In this document: positions 27,315 through 35,492 of the stretch, one piece after another
Numbering within the stretch: position 1 is the stretch's first letter
Layout of the letters: each line of letters starts with the position of its first letter
Assembly: GCA_902622545.1 (NCBI GenBank)
Contig: CACNQD010000002.1
Span: forward strand, 124,001-188,000
Reading direction: 5' to 3'
DNA: 64,000 nucleotides
Source of the DNA: an uncultured Pelagibacteraceae bacterium
Lineage (GTDB): Bacteria > Pseudomonadota > Alphaproteobacteria > Pelagibacterales > Pelagibacteraceae
Program-made: the position numbers and the translations under genes
The notes under the pieces: generated by a model
Told to the model about the DNA's origin: nothing
The model's database searches: none
Seen by the model: only the letters and a program-made list of their open reading frames with translations

Positions 27315-28439
27315 CTAATTCTTTTTTGCAGGAGCTTCTTCTTCTTTTTGATTTGCTTTTACTTTCTCCTGATCAAGTGGATTACCTTCTATTTTTTTAG
27401 TGATCACACCTGCTTTTTCTCTAATTGCCATCTCTATTTCAGCAGCAACATTTGGATTTTGCTCTAGGTAAATTTTAGCATTCTCTCTACCTTGACCAAT
27501 TTTTTCACCTTTGTATGCATACCAAGCTCCAGATTTTTCTACAATCTCTGCTTTAGCACCAAGGTCAATCAATTCACCTACTTTGCTAATTCCTTTTCCA
27601 TACATTAGATCAAATTCAACTACTTTAAATGGTGGTGATACTTTATTTTTAACAACCTTAACTCTTGTAGAGTTACCAATGATTACATCTTTATCTTTTA
27701 TTGCACCAATTCTTCTAATATCCATTCTTACAGATGAGTAGAATTTTAATGCATTTCCACCTGATGTAGTTTCAGGACTTCCAAACATAACACCTATTTT
27801 CATTCTGATTTGGTTAATGAAAATCATCATTGTATTTGTGTTTGATATTGAGCTAGTTAATTTTCTTAAAGCCTGACTCATTAATCTTGATTGAAGACCT
27901 ACGTGATGGTCTCCCATATCCCCTTCAATTTCAGCTTTTGGTGTTAATGCCGCAACTGAGTCGATAACTATTACAGAAATAGAACCTGATTTAACAAGTG
28001 TATCTGCTATCTCTAGTGCTTGCTCACCAGCATCAGGTTGAGAAATTAACAATTCTTCTGTATTTACACCTAATTTTTTTGCATATACTGGGTCTAAAGC
28101 ATGCTCTGCATCAACAAATGCACATATTCCACCAGATTTTTGAGCTTCTGCGATTACTTGAAGAGCAAGTGTTGTTTTTCCAGAAGACTCTGGACCATAA
28201 ATTTCAACAATTCTTCCTTTCGGTAATCCACCAATGCCTAGTGCTAAATCCAAGCTTAATGAGCCTGTAGAAATAGACTCTATATCCATTGCTTTTTTTT
28301 GGCCAAGCTTCATTACAGAGCCTTTTCCAAAGTTATCTGTAATCTGGCTAATAGCTGCTTCTAAAGCTTTATTTTTCTCTTTGTTTTCCAAATCTTTATC
28401 TTTTGCTGATTTAACTACTTTTAAGTTATTTTTACTCAT
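27315..28439 (-). CDS. recA: recombinase RecA
   Basis: DNA strand-exchange protein and co-protease for LexA and UmuD. The 374-aa protein shows Walker [13 protein letters not shown], the segment [18 protein letters not shown], Walker B ([12 protein letters not shown]) and loop 2 region [15 protein letters not shown]. An N-terminal extension of about 25 charged residues is present. A LexA-like operator lies 51-65 bp upstream, and a strong terminator follows. Confidence 0.98.
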   Translation of the reverse strand: MSKNNLKVVKSAKDKDLENKEKNKALEAAISQITDNFGKGSVMKLGQKKAMDIESISTGSLSLDLALGIGGLPKGRIVEIYGPESSGKTTLALQVIAEAQKSGGICAFVDAEHALDPVYAKKLGVNTEELLISQPDAGEQALEIADTLVKSGSISVIVIDSVAALTPKAEIEGDMGDHHVGLQSRLMSQALRKLTSSISNTNTMMIFINQIRMKIGVMFGSPETTSGGNALKFYSSVRMDIRRIGAIKDKDVIIGNSTRVKVVKNKVSPPFKVVEFDLMYGKGISKVGELIDLGAKAEIVEKSGAWYAYKGEKIGQGRENAKIYLEQNPNVAAEIEMAIREKAGVITKKIEGNPLDQEKVKANQKEEEAPAKKN

Positions 28440-28489
28440 ATTTTGCCTCTTTTTTTGTGTTTTTTAACATACGAATCATACGTATAAAT

Positions 28490-28504
28490 GTACACATTTT
28501 GTTC
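28490..28504 (-). promoter_or_regulatory. LexA-box-like operator of recA
   Basis: On the minus strand the sequence is GAAC-N7-GTAC, one mismatch from the alphaproteobacterial LexA box (GTTC-N7-GTTC, or GAAC-N7-GAAC on the other strand). Its spacer AAAATGT resembles the AAAATAA of the box before umuD. A possible -35 (TTGCTA) immediately precedes it. A direct repeat CGTATG-ATT-CGTATG lies between it and the recA start. Confidence 0.6.
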
Positions 28505-28534
28505 TCATTAGCAAGAATTAAAAATAATAGCCTT

Positions 28535-29836
28535 TTACTTAACAATTTTGAGATATTTAGCGTTCAAAAGTCCAACAGACTTTAATAGTTCCAGCTGAGA
28601 TAAGAAAAAGTTTCTCTCTGAATTAGCAAGATTAATTTTAGATGTAAGTAAGATCGTATTTGATTGAATAACATCTAAAGTGGTTCTTCCAAGACCTGTC
28701 TCATATTCAACTGTTATACCTTCATTTGCAATTTCTGCTGCATTAACTTGAGATCTAACAGATGTTAAAGCGCTCTCAGATGATTGAAAACTAGACCATG
28801 CGCTCGCAACGTTTGTTTCATTTGTTCTAAGTGCATTATCTAAAAGAAGTTTTTTTCTATTATTTAATCTTTTGCTTCTTTCTAAAGAGGCCGAATTTTT
28901 TCCACCTTTGAACAATGGCCAAGTTATTTCTGCTTTAAGAGTTTCTTGATCTCTCTCATCTACCGTTGAACTTAAATCATTAGATTTAGTAGATTCAGCT
29001 GATAATTTAGCGGTTGGTGAAAATTCAGCTATTGCTATTTTAACATCTTGTTGTGATTGCTCATATTCTAATTTTGCAATTATTAAATCTGGATTATTAC
29101 CAATGGATATTTCAATAGCTTTATTTAAACTTTCAGGAATATTAAAATCTAAATTTATACTACCACTAATTAAATCTATATCTTCTAAAGGGCCAATAAT
29201 TTTTTCATAAGTTAATTTTGCAGTTATTAAATCGTTTTTTGAATTAATGAATTGAGCCTCTGCGCCTGCAAGTGAAGACTCTGATTGAGCTAAATCAGCA
29301 AGAGTTATTAATCCATTTTCTAATCTATTTTGATCTGTCTCAACTTGTCTCTCAAGCAAACTTAAATTTTCTTTATTAATATCTAACTTTTTTTTTGCAA
29401 ATGTAAGACCGCTATAAGCCTCTGCTGCTGTTAAGATAATTTCTTGTTCTTTCTTTAATAAATTTGCTTCTGCTAAAACTATTCCAATTTTGCTTTTATC
29501 TAGATCAGCTTTTCCACCAAGTCCTTTAAATAATGTTTGCTCAATTGTAATTTTTTGGGTTTCAGTATTTACATCGGTAATAGCGGTTTCATTTCCAGAT
29601 CTATCAGTTAATTTATCTGTAGTTTGGTCACTTTTAGATCCTGTGATTGTAATGGATGGTAAAAATTCACTCCTAGATATTTTAAGATCTTCTTTAGAAA
29701 CTAAAATATTTTCTCTTTCAGCGTTAAGTTCTGGATTTTTATAATATGCATCTGATAATGCTTTCATTAAGTCATCAGCATTCGATTGACTGAAAATTAA
29801 GAAAGAAAACAAAATTATTAATATTTTTTTATGCAT
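28535..29836 (-). CDS. tolC: TolC-family outer-membrane efflux protein
   Basis: A 433-aa outer-membrane channel for type I secretion or efflux. The N-terminal signal peptide ends near QSNA. Long alternating helices with heptad-like composition follow in two repeats (about 30-215 and 235-425), the TolC fold. LNAERENILVSKEDLKISR and VIQSNTILLTSKINLANSERNF are typical segments. It overlaps the upstream kinase gene by 8 nt. No inner-membrane pump is next to it, so the substrate is unknown. Confidence 0.9.
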   Translation of the reverse strand: MHKKILIILFSFLIFSQSNADDLMKALSDAYYKNPELNAERENILVSKEDLKISRSEFLPSITITGSKSDQTTDKLTDRSGNETAITDVNTETQKITIEQTLFKGLGGKADLDKSKIGIVLAEANLLKKEQEIILTAAEAYSGLTFAKKKLDINKENLSLLERQVETDQNRLENGLITLADLAQSESSLAGAEAQFINSKNDLITAKLTYEKIIGPLEDIDLISGSINLDFNIPESLNKAIEISIGNNPDLIIAKLEYEQSQQDVKIAIAEFSPTAKLSAESTKSNDLSSTVDERDQETLKAEITWPLFKGGKNSASLERSKRLNNRKKLLLDNALRTNETNVASAWSSFQSSESALTSVRSQVNAAEIANEGITVEYETGLGRTTLDVIQSNTILLTSKINLANSERNFFLSQLELLKSVGLLNAKYLKIVK

Positions 29837-30758
29837 TTTTAAATTTTACTCTTTTTATTTGATGCCTATCATTTAAGTCAATAATAATAGAGGAATGTTT
29901 TGGTGCAATTTTAAACATATTTTGTGTAATTCTTTGGTAAGTCATCATAAAGTTTAAAACTTCTGAATTATTCATAACTTTATTATTTTTTTTTGTTTTA
30001 TTTTTTAATTTAAGTTTTTTTTCTTGTTTAATTCTCCAACGTTTAAGCACATTAAAATTTTTAGCCTTTAAATATAATAAAATATGTATTTGATCAAATA
30101 ACTTAGAGTATTTACTTTTCAATTGATTATTAACGTACAATCTCCACTTTTTTTTACTATCTAAATTTTTCTCTAACTTGTTTAATGGCTTATATAATGT
30201 ATTTCTTTTCTCTGGTTTTGCCCCAACACACCACCCCTCTAAAATCAATACATCAGGTTTTTTCTTTATCTTGTACCAAAGTTTTTTATTACACCGATCA
30301 TCAATTGATTTGTCAAACTTTGGTATCATCATGCTATTAAATGTCCTTTTTTTTACATTAGAAAAAAGTTTGTTCATCATATCGACATCATGTGTTCCTG
30401 GTACACCTCTTGTTAAAAGTAAGGGATGTTTTGATTTTGATAATTTTATTCTTTCTTTTCTAGTTCTGTAAAAATCATCAATAGAGACTTTGAATACGTT
30501 TAATTTAAAATAAGTTGTCAATATTAATCTTATTAAAGAAGATATTGTAGTCTTGCCAGTTCCTTGACCACCAGCAAGTCCTATAATAAATGTTTTATTT
30601 TGTGGTTTATTTTTATTAATCCAAAAACAAATTGGAATTAAAAAACTTTTAATCATTTTTTCTTTATTCTTAAATTTTTCTTTTTTAGTTTCCTGTAAAT
30701 TGATAAATTTAAAACACTTTTTCTTTACCTTTTGATAACAATCTAAATGATTAATCAT
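29829..30758 (-). CDS. D-glycerate 3-kinase (GLYK-type P-loop kinase)
   Basis: A 309-aa P-loop kinase. GLAGGQGTGKTT is the Walker A loop. VSIDDFYRTRKERIKLS, HPLLLTRGVPGTHDV and ILEGWCVGAKPE are signatures shared with plant and fungal D-glycerate 3-kinase, which makes 3-phosphoglycerate from glycerate. It is very Lys-rich. It sits between tolC and a GFA-family gene with 1-8 nt overlaps. In this lifestyle it would return glycerate from glycolate or glyoxylate metabolism to central carbon; that is inference. Confidence 0.85.
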   Translation of the reverse strand: MINHLDCYQKVKKKCFKFINLQETKKEKFKNKEKMIKSFLIPICFWINKNKPQNKTFIIGLAGGQGTGKTTISSLIRLILTTYFKLNVFKVSIDDFYRTRKERIKLSKSKHPLLLTRGVPGTHDVDMMNKLFSNVKKRTFNSMMIPKFDKSIDDRCNKKLWYKIKKKPDVLILEGWCVGAKPEKRNTLYKPLNKLEKNLDSKKKWRLYVNNQLKSKYSKLFDQIHILLYLKAKNFNVLKRWRIKQEKKLKLKNKTKKNNKVMNNSEVLNFMMTYQRITQNMFKIAPKHSSIIIDLNDRHQIKRVKFKNA

Positions 30759-31129
30759 TACTTCTTTTGATCTAGTGGATGGTTTTCTCCATCATTAAGT
30801 CCGATATTTTTTAATTGAAACGGATCTATACCTTTAACACATGCTACATTAATACCAAATATTTTAGGATTTATTCTTGGTCTATTGTGCGTATGAATTC
30901 CACATATTGAACAGAAATAATGTTTTGCAGCTTTAGTATGGTACTGATAAAGTTTTAATAATTTCTCACCTTTTATAATTTTAAAGTCATTTTCACCTAA
31001 AACTCCAATCACATAACCTTTTCTCTTACATAAAGTACAATTACATCTCATAACTTTTTCAATACCATTTTCAGGTATTGTTACTTCTGCTTCAAATTCT
31101 CCACAATGACATGTTAATTTTTTTTTCAT
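30758..31129 (-). CDS. GFA / CENP-V family zinc protein 1
   Basis: A 123-aa protein of the glutathione-dependent formaldehyde-activating (GFA) fold. The zinc ligands are visible: CHCG near the N-terminus, CNCTLC at about 29-34 and HYFCSICGIHTHN at about 70-82. Family members bind glutathione adducts, but many have unknown substrates. It is a tandem paralogue of the next gene, roughly half identical by eye, with 5 bp between them. Its stop overlaps the kinase start by one base. Confidence 0.85.
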   Translation of the reverse strand: MKKKLTCHCGEFEAEVTIPENGIEKVMRCNCTLCKRKGYVIGVLGENDFKIIKGEKLLKLYQYHTKAAKHYFCSICGIHTHNRPRINPKIFGINVACVKGIDPFQLKNIGLNDGENHPLDQKK

Positions 31130-31134
31130 AATTA

Positions 31135-31500
31135 TTATTTATCCATTACGTGATTTCTTCCATCGTTTACCCTAACTTTAAAATCAAATAGCTCTTTTGT
31201 AGATATTTCATTGATACACGCAACATTAATACCATATGTATTTGGATCTCTTCTTCTTAGGTTGTGAGTTTGAATTCCACAATTGGAACAGAAATAATGT
31301 TTTGCTACCTTTGTTTTGAATTGATAACATTTTAATTTATCCATACCTTTAACTACTTTTAAATCTTCTTTGTTTACAATTGCAGTAATTGCTCCTTTCC
31401 TGATGCACATTGAACAATTACATCTATATAAATCTTCAAAACTATCTTTTATATTGATCTCAATTTCTATAAGACCGCAATGACAGGTTAATTTTCTCAT
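31135..31500 (-). CDS. GFA / CENP-V family zinc protein 2
   Basis: A 121-aa paralogue of the previous gene with the same zinc motifs (CHCG, CNCSMC, HYFCSNCGIQTHN). I choose the ATG at 31500 because it aligns with the start of the paralogue (MRKLTCHCG). The open frame continues 57 bp upstream into the umuDC divergent region without family similarity. Function beyond the GFA fold is unknown. Confidence 0.83.
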   Translation of the reverse strand: MRKLTCHCGLIEIEINIKDSFEDLYRCNCSMCIRKGAITAIVNKEDLKVVKGMDKLKCYQFKTKVAKHYFCSNCGIQTHNLRRRDPNTYGINVACINEISTKELFDFKVRVNDGRNHVMDK

Positions 31501-31564
31501 TTCATTCAGTCTATCTATTGTAAAAGTTATCCACAACACAACAATATCTAGTTTCAATGTTCAC

Positions 31565-31586
31565 CTTTTGATTCACTTTTGATTCA
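31565..31586. repeat. tandem 11-bp repeat in the gfa/umuD gap
   Basis: CTTTTGATTCA occurs twice head to tail at 31565-31575 and 31576-31586, upstream of the umuDC promoter. It could be a regulator site or chance; no known motif is recognised. Confidence 0.5.
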
Positions 31587-31611
31587 ATTTCAGACTCAAA
31601 ATACAACCTAT

Positions 31612-31640
31612 TTGACTACATTTAATTATTAGGCTATAAA
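31612..31640 (+). promoter_or_regulatory. sigma70 promoter of umuDC
   Basis: TTGACT at 31612-31617 and TATAAA at 31635-31640 with an ideal 17-bp spacer, the best promoter match I find in the window. Transcription would start near 31647, placing the LexA box at about +2 to +16, where a bound repressor blocks initiation. Confidence 0.75.
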
Positions 31641-31648
31641 TATTAAAA

Positions 31649-31663
31649 GAACAAAATAAGAAC
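31649..31663 (+). promoter_or_regulatory. LexA (SOS) operator of umuDC
   Basis: A perfect GAAC-N7-GAAC, the reverse complement of the GTTC-N7-GTTC LexA box described in alphaproteobacteria. It ends 4 bp before the umuD ATG and lies just downstream of a strong promoter. The downstream genes are classical SOS targets, and recA carries a related site. LexA itself is not in the window. Confidence 0.8.
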
Positions 31664-31667
31664 ATTT

Positions 31668-32063
31668 ATGAAAATTACAATACCTTATTATCTACACAAA
31701 GCTGGGGCTGGTTTTCCATCCCCTGCTACAGATTATATAGAGGAAGATATAGACCTTAATGTTCATTTAATAAAGAATGTTCCAGCAACTTTTGTAATCA
31801 GAGTACAAGGTAAATCTATGACTGACGTTGGTATTAATGATGGGGATATATTGGTGGTTGATAAAAGTTTAAAGCCAAAAAATTTTTCAACTGTAATTGC
31901 AAATGTTCACGATGAATTAGTTGTTAAAAGTTTTGTCCAGGAAAGAGATAAAAAATTTCTCACTTCAGGATCTAAAAACTTTAAAGATCGAATTTTAATT
32001 AACGAAGAAGAAGATATTTTTATTTGGGGAGTTGTAACTTATGTCATCCACTCGGTTTACTAA
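31668..32063 (+). CDS. umuD: UmuD-like S24 peptidase, polymerase V subunit
   Basis: A 131-aa protein matching UmuD: AGAGFPSPATDYIE contains the self-cleavage Ala-Gly site (residues 14-15). VQGKSMTDVGINDGD holds catalytic Ser50, and DELVVKSF holds catalytic Lys87. RecA filaments trigger cleavage to UmuD', which joins UmuC in error-prone polymerase V. It overlaps umuC by 23 nt. Short and lacking a DNA-binding domain, so it is not LexA itself. Confidence 0.93.
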   Translation: MKITIPYYLHKAGAGFPSPATDYIEEDIDLNVHLIKNVPATFVIRVQGKSMTDVGINDGDILVVDKSLKPKNFSTVIANVHDELVVKSFVQERDKKFLTSGSKNFKDRILINEEEDIFIWGVVTYVIHSVY

Positions 32064-33321
32064 AAAAATAGCACTGGTCGATTGTAATTCTTTCTATGTA
32101 TCTTGTGAAAGATTGTTTAATCCTAAAATAAGGAAAAAGCCTGTCGTTGTTTTATCCAACAATGATGGCTGTATTATTTCAAGATCTAACGAAGCAAAAG
32201 TTCTTGGAATAAAAATGGGAGAGCCATATTTCAAAGCAAAAGATATAATTATTAAAAATAATGTCCAAGTTTTTTCTTCAAACTATTCTTTGTATGGAGA
32301 TTTATCAAGAAGGGTAATGAGAACATTAAAAAGATTTAATTCCGATATAGAAGTGTACTCAATAGATGAAGCATTTATGGATTTATCTAATTTTCCAGAT
32401 AATGAAATAGCAGATGTTGGTAAAGAAATAAGAAATACAGTACTACAATGGACTGGCATTCCAACCAGTATAGGAATAGCAAAAACTAAGACCTTAAGTA
32501 AAGTTGCAAATCATATTGCAAAGAAAAAACAATCAGGTGTTACAAGTTTGATTGGTATTGAGAATCTTGATCCGATATTGGAAAAAATAGAAATAAATGA
32601 TGTATGGGGGGTTGGTAGACAGTTAACAAAATTTTATCAGAAAAATGGAATATATAATGCTAAACAATTAAAAAATAAATCTAATACCTGGATAAAAAAA
32701 TCTTCAAATGTTTTAAGTTCAAGGACAGCAATGGAACTAAGAGGTGTACCATGTATAGATCTTGAAAAGACCGCTTCAAAGAGAAAAAGTTGTGTAGTCT
32801 CACGTTCTTTTGGAAAAAGAGTTGAAAGTTTTCAAGAATTAAAAGAAGCAGTTGCAAATTATTGTCTAAACGCTTCTGAGAAGGTAAGATCAGAGTCTTT
32901 GGTTGCAAAAGCAATAACAGTTTTTGTAAGAACTAGCCCTTTTCAAAGAAACTTTGGATATTATTCAAATTCCAAAACAATAGACTTTCCAATTGCAACA
33001 AATAATAGCATCGAAATAGTGAAAGCAGCTATTTCTATTTTAGAAAATATTTTTAAAAATGGTTATCGTTATCAAAAAGCAGGAGTAATGCTAATAGGAT
33101 TGTCAAACGATACCGAAAAGAAAAATTTGTTTTCATCTGAGAAGGATGAAAAAATAAATAAGTTAATGAAATCAATTGATAATACTAACTATCGATATGG
33201 TAGATCTACTTTGAGCCTTGCAAGTGCTGGGGTGCATAAAAAATGGAACATGAGAAGAGAATATTCGTCAAAAATAGATACCGCAGATTTTTACTGTATG
33301 CCAAAAATTAGAATTGGATGA
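32041..33321 (+). CDS. umuC: Y-family DNA polymerase UmuC (pol V catalytic subunit)
   Basis: A 426-aa translesion polymerase. It has the N-terminal catalytic motif IALVDCNSFYVSCERLF, the NNDGCIISRS segment and the second acidic motif EVYSIDEAFMDLS. The helix-hairpin-helix region (VWGVGRQLTKF) and little-finger domain follow, and the C-terminus ends in an UmuC-type tail. It is translated from within the end of umuD and expressed under the same SOS promoter. Confidence 0.95.
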   Translation: MSSTRFTKKIALVDCNSFYVSCERLFNPKIRKKPVVVLSNNDGCIISRSNEAKVLGIKMGEPYFKAKDIIIKNNVQVFSSNYSLYGDLSRRVMRTLKRFNSDIEVYSIDEAFMDLSNFPDNEIADVGKEIRNTVLQWTGIPTSIGIAKTKTLSKVANHIAKKKQSGVTSLIGIENLDPILEKIEINDVWGVGRQLTKFYQKNGIYNAKQLKNKSNTWIKKSSNVLSSRTAMELRGVPCIDLEKTASKRKSCVVSRSFGKRVESFQELKEAVANYCLNASEKVRSESLVAKAITVFVRTSPFQRNFGYYSNSKTIDFPIATNNSIEIVKAAISILENIFKNGYRYQKAGVMLIGLSNDTEKKNLFSSEKDEKINKLMKSIDNTNYRYGRSTLSLASAGVHKKWNMRREYSSKIDTADFYCMPKIRIG

Positions 33322-33326
33322 TGAAA

Positions 33327-35477
33327 TTATTTTCCGATAGCTAAAACAGTTAAGTCATCACTTAATTGATGGTTTTTAGCATTAGATTTTATTTCTTTAG
33401 CAATATCATTAAGTTCATCTTGCAAATCTTTATTAAAATTTTTATTAATAACCTCTTTAGAACCTTCAATACCAATCTCCTTATTATTTTTATCCAAGCT
33501 TTCTGATAAACCATCAGTAAAAGCGTAGAACCTATTTCCATTTAGATTAGATTTATTTATAAAATAATCATTTTTAGAGTTTTGTTTTACAACTCCTAAT
33601 GGAGGTGATTTGCTCTGAAACTCCTCAAAATTACCTTTTTCGTCTCTCAATAAAGCAGGTTGATGGCCAGCATTTACCCAACTTAATTCTCCACTTTTAA
33701 CATTATAATTTCCTATAATTGAGGTAACAAACATCCCGGCTGTTTTTGTTATGTGTAAATCATTATTCATGTGGAAAGTCATTTCATCAACGTCAACTTT
33801 ATCTCTCGACATTATTTCAAAGAGAGTGGAGGCTTTGGCCATAACCATTCCTGCATGAATCCCTTTTCCAGCTACGTCTGCAATAATGAAATAAACACTT
33901 TCATTGTGTGGATAAAAACTAAAAAAATCTCCAGAAACCTCTCTTGCAGCAATGTTGATACCATGCACAGGATAATTGTCTAGATTTCTTTTAGGAAGAA
34001 AGTTTTCTTGAACTTTTACTGCAAGTTTAACTTCATTTGTAATTCTATTTCTCCACTTTTGTTTTTCTATTTCACTAGTCTCTAGTTTGCTCATTAGTTT
34101 ATTATAATATAAACCTATCACACCCCCTGCAGTAAATGGATCTTGTGGTCCTCTAATAGTTAAATCTCCGCTCTCAGATTGTTTTTCTAAAATAGAGATT
34201 AAATCATGTTCTACTGAAGTTGCATTATGCTCTGCAATATTAAGACCTAACTCTTCTTGAATAGGGCTAACTCGTAAAGGATAAATTTTATTTAAAATTT
34301 TTAAGATAAAATAGGAACCTATGAAAGAAAATGCTCCTATTGAAATTATACCAATTAATTGTGCTTCTACTTGCTCAAGTCTGCTTAAACCAGTGCCTAG
34401 CAAATCTAAATCACTAAATAAACCAACGGCTAAAGTCCCCCAAACTCCAGCTGCTAAGTGAACTGGTATAGCTCCTACTACATCATCAATTTCATATTTG
34501 TGCAAAACTTCATTAACTACTATTGCAATTATAGAGCCAACTATTCCAACGAATATTGAAACAACGGATGACATTGAGTTGCATCCAGCAGTTATAGCAA
34601 CTAAACCTGCTAATGGTCCAAGAATAACATAATAAGGATCTGGTTTTTTAAATAAAGTAAAAGAAATACCAAGCCCTGTCAGTAACCCAAATGAGGCTGC
34701 TAAAAAGGTATTAATTAATATTAGTGGGACAGCTTCATCCATTGCGCCGTTACTTCCACCATTAAAACCAAACCAACCAAACCAAAGTATTAAAGTTCCC
34801 AATACTGCTAAAGGGAAACTAGAACCTGTAAACTTTCCTTTGTTTGCTTTTGAATACTTTCCTATTCTTGGTCCCAAAATCATAACAGCTGCAAGTGCCA
34901 TCCATCCACCAACTGAATGGACAATAGTACTACCAGCAAAATCGATAAAACCTATTTTACTTAACCACCCGCCTGTACTTATTTGGCCAGTTATCTCCAA
35001 CAATTGTCTTTCAGCATCCATATTACTAAGATAGCTTGAGGACCATGCCCAATGGCCTACAATTGGATAAATTATTCCAGTTGCTAATATTGTAATAATT
35101 ATGTAACCATTGAACTTCATTCTCTCTGCAACAGCACCTGAGATAATAGTTGCAGCAGTAGCAACAAACATTGCTTGAAACACAAAGTAAACCATATATT
35201 CAGCTATATCTGTCTTGAATAAAAATAAGTCTGTTCCAAACAATCCATTAAAGCTTTTTCCAAACATTAAACCAAATCCAAAGATCCAAAAAACTACAAC
35301 TGCTACACCAAAGTCAGCAGCATTTTTTAAAGCTACGTTAATGCTATTTTTATGTCGTGACAAACCAGTTTCCATACACATGAAGCCAGCTTGCATAATA
35401 AATACAAGAATGGCACAATCTATTACCCAAAGTGTATCTACGAAAGACTTTACTGAACCCAAATCAATATTCTCCAT
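33327..35477 (-). CDS. ammonium transporter-PP2C phosphatase fusion
   Basis: A 716-aa protein of two parts. Residues 1-400 form an Amt/Mep channel with about eleven helices and the conserved pore histidines H187 (IVHSVGG) and H340 (PVHLAAG). After a linker with the Amt-type tail motif EELGLNIAEHNA and a helical region (about 420-490) comes a SpoIIE/RsbU PP2C domain (about 490-716) with REVSGDFFSF, IADVAGKGIHAGM, FTDGLSES and DDLTVLAIG. This suggests ammonium-controlled dephosphorylation of a STAS protein. It is monocistronic, convergent with umuC. Channel fusions to histidine kinases are known; this output is less usual. Confidence 0.92.
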   Translation of the reverse strand: MENIDLGSVKSFVDTLWVIDCAILVFIMQAGFMCMETGLSRHKNSINVALKNAADFGVAVVVFWIFGFGLMFGKSFNGLFGTDLFLFKTDIAEYMVYFVFQAMFVATAATIISGAVAERMKFNGYIIITILATGIIYPIVGHWAWSSSYLSNMDAERQLLEITGQISTGGWLSKIGFIDFAGSTIVHSVGGWMALAAVMILGPRIGKYSKANKGKFTGSSFPLAVLGTLILWFGWFGFNGGSNGAMDEAVPLILINTFLAASFGLLTGLGISFTLFKKPDPYYVILGPLAGLVAITAGCNSMSSVVSIFVGIVGSIIAIVVNEVLHKYEIDDVVGAIPVHLAAGVWGTLAVGLFSDLDLLGTGLSRLEQVEAQLIGIISIGAFSFIGSYFILKILNKIYPLRVSPIQEELGLNIAEHNATSVEHDLISILEKQSESGDLTIRGPQDPFTAGGVIGLYYNKLMSKLETSEIEKQKWRNRITNEVKLAVKVQENFLPKRNLDNYPVHGINIAAREVSGDFFSFYPHNESVYFIIADVAGKGIHAGMVMAKASTLFEIMSRDKVDVDEMTFHMNNDLHITKTAGMFVTSIIGNYNVKSGELSWVNAGHQPALLRDEKGNFEEFQSKSPPLGVVKQNSKNDYFINKSNLNGNRFYAFTDGLSESLDKNNKEIGIEGSKEVINKNFNKDLQDELNDIAKEIKSNAKNHQLSDDLTVLAIGK

Positions 35478-35492
35478 TACAAAATTTTAGTA

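Noticed and set aside
31501-31557. N-terminal extension of GFA protein 2.
   Set aside because: The paralogue begins at the equivalent of the later ATG, and the extension lacks family similarity.
31668-32063. UmuD-like gene as LexA.
   Set aside because: It lacks a DNA-binding domain and overlaps umuC, so it is UmuD.
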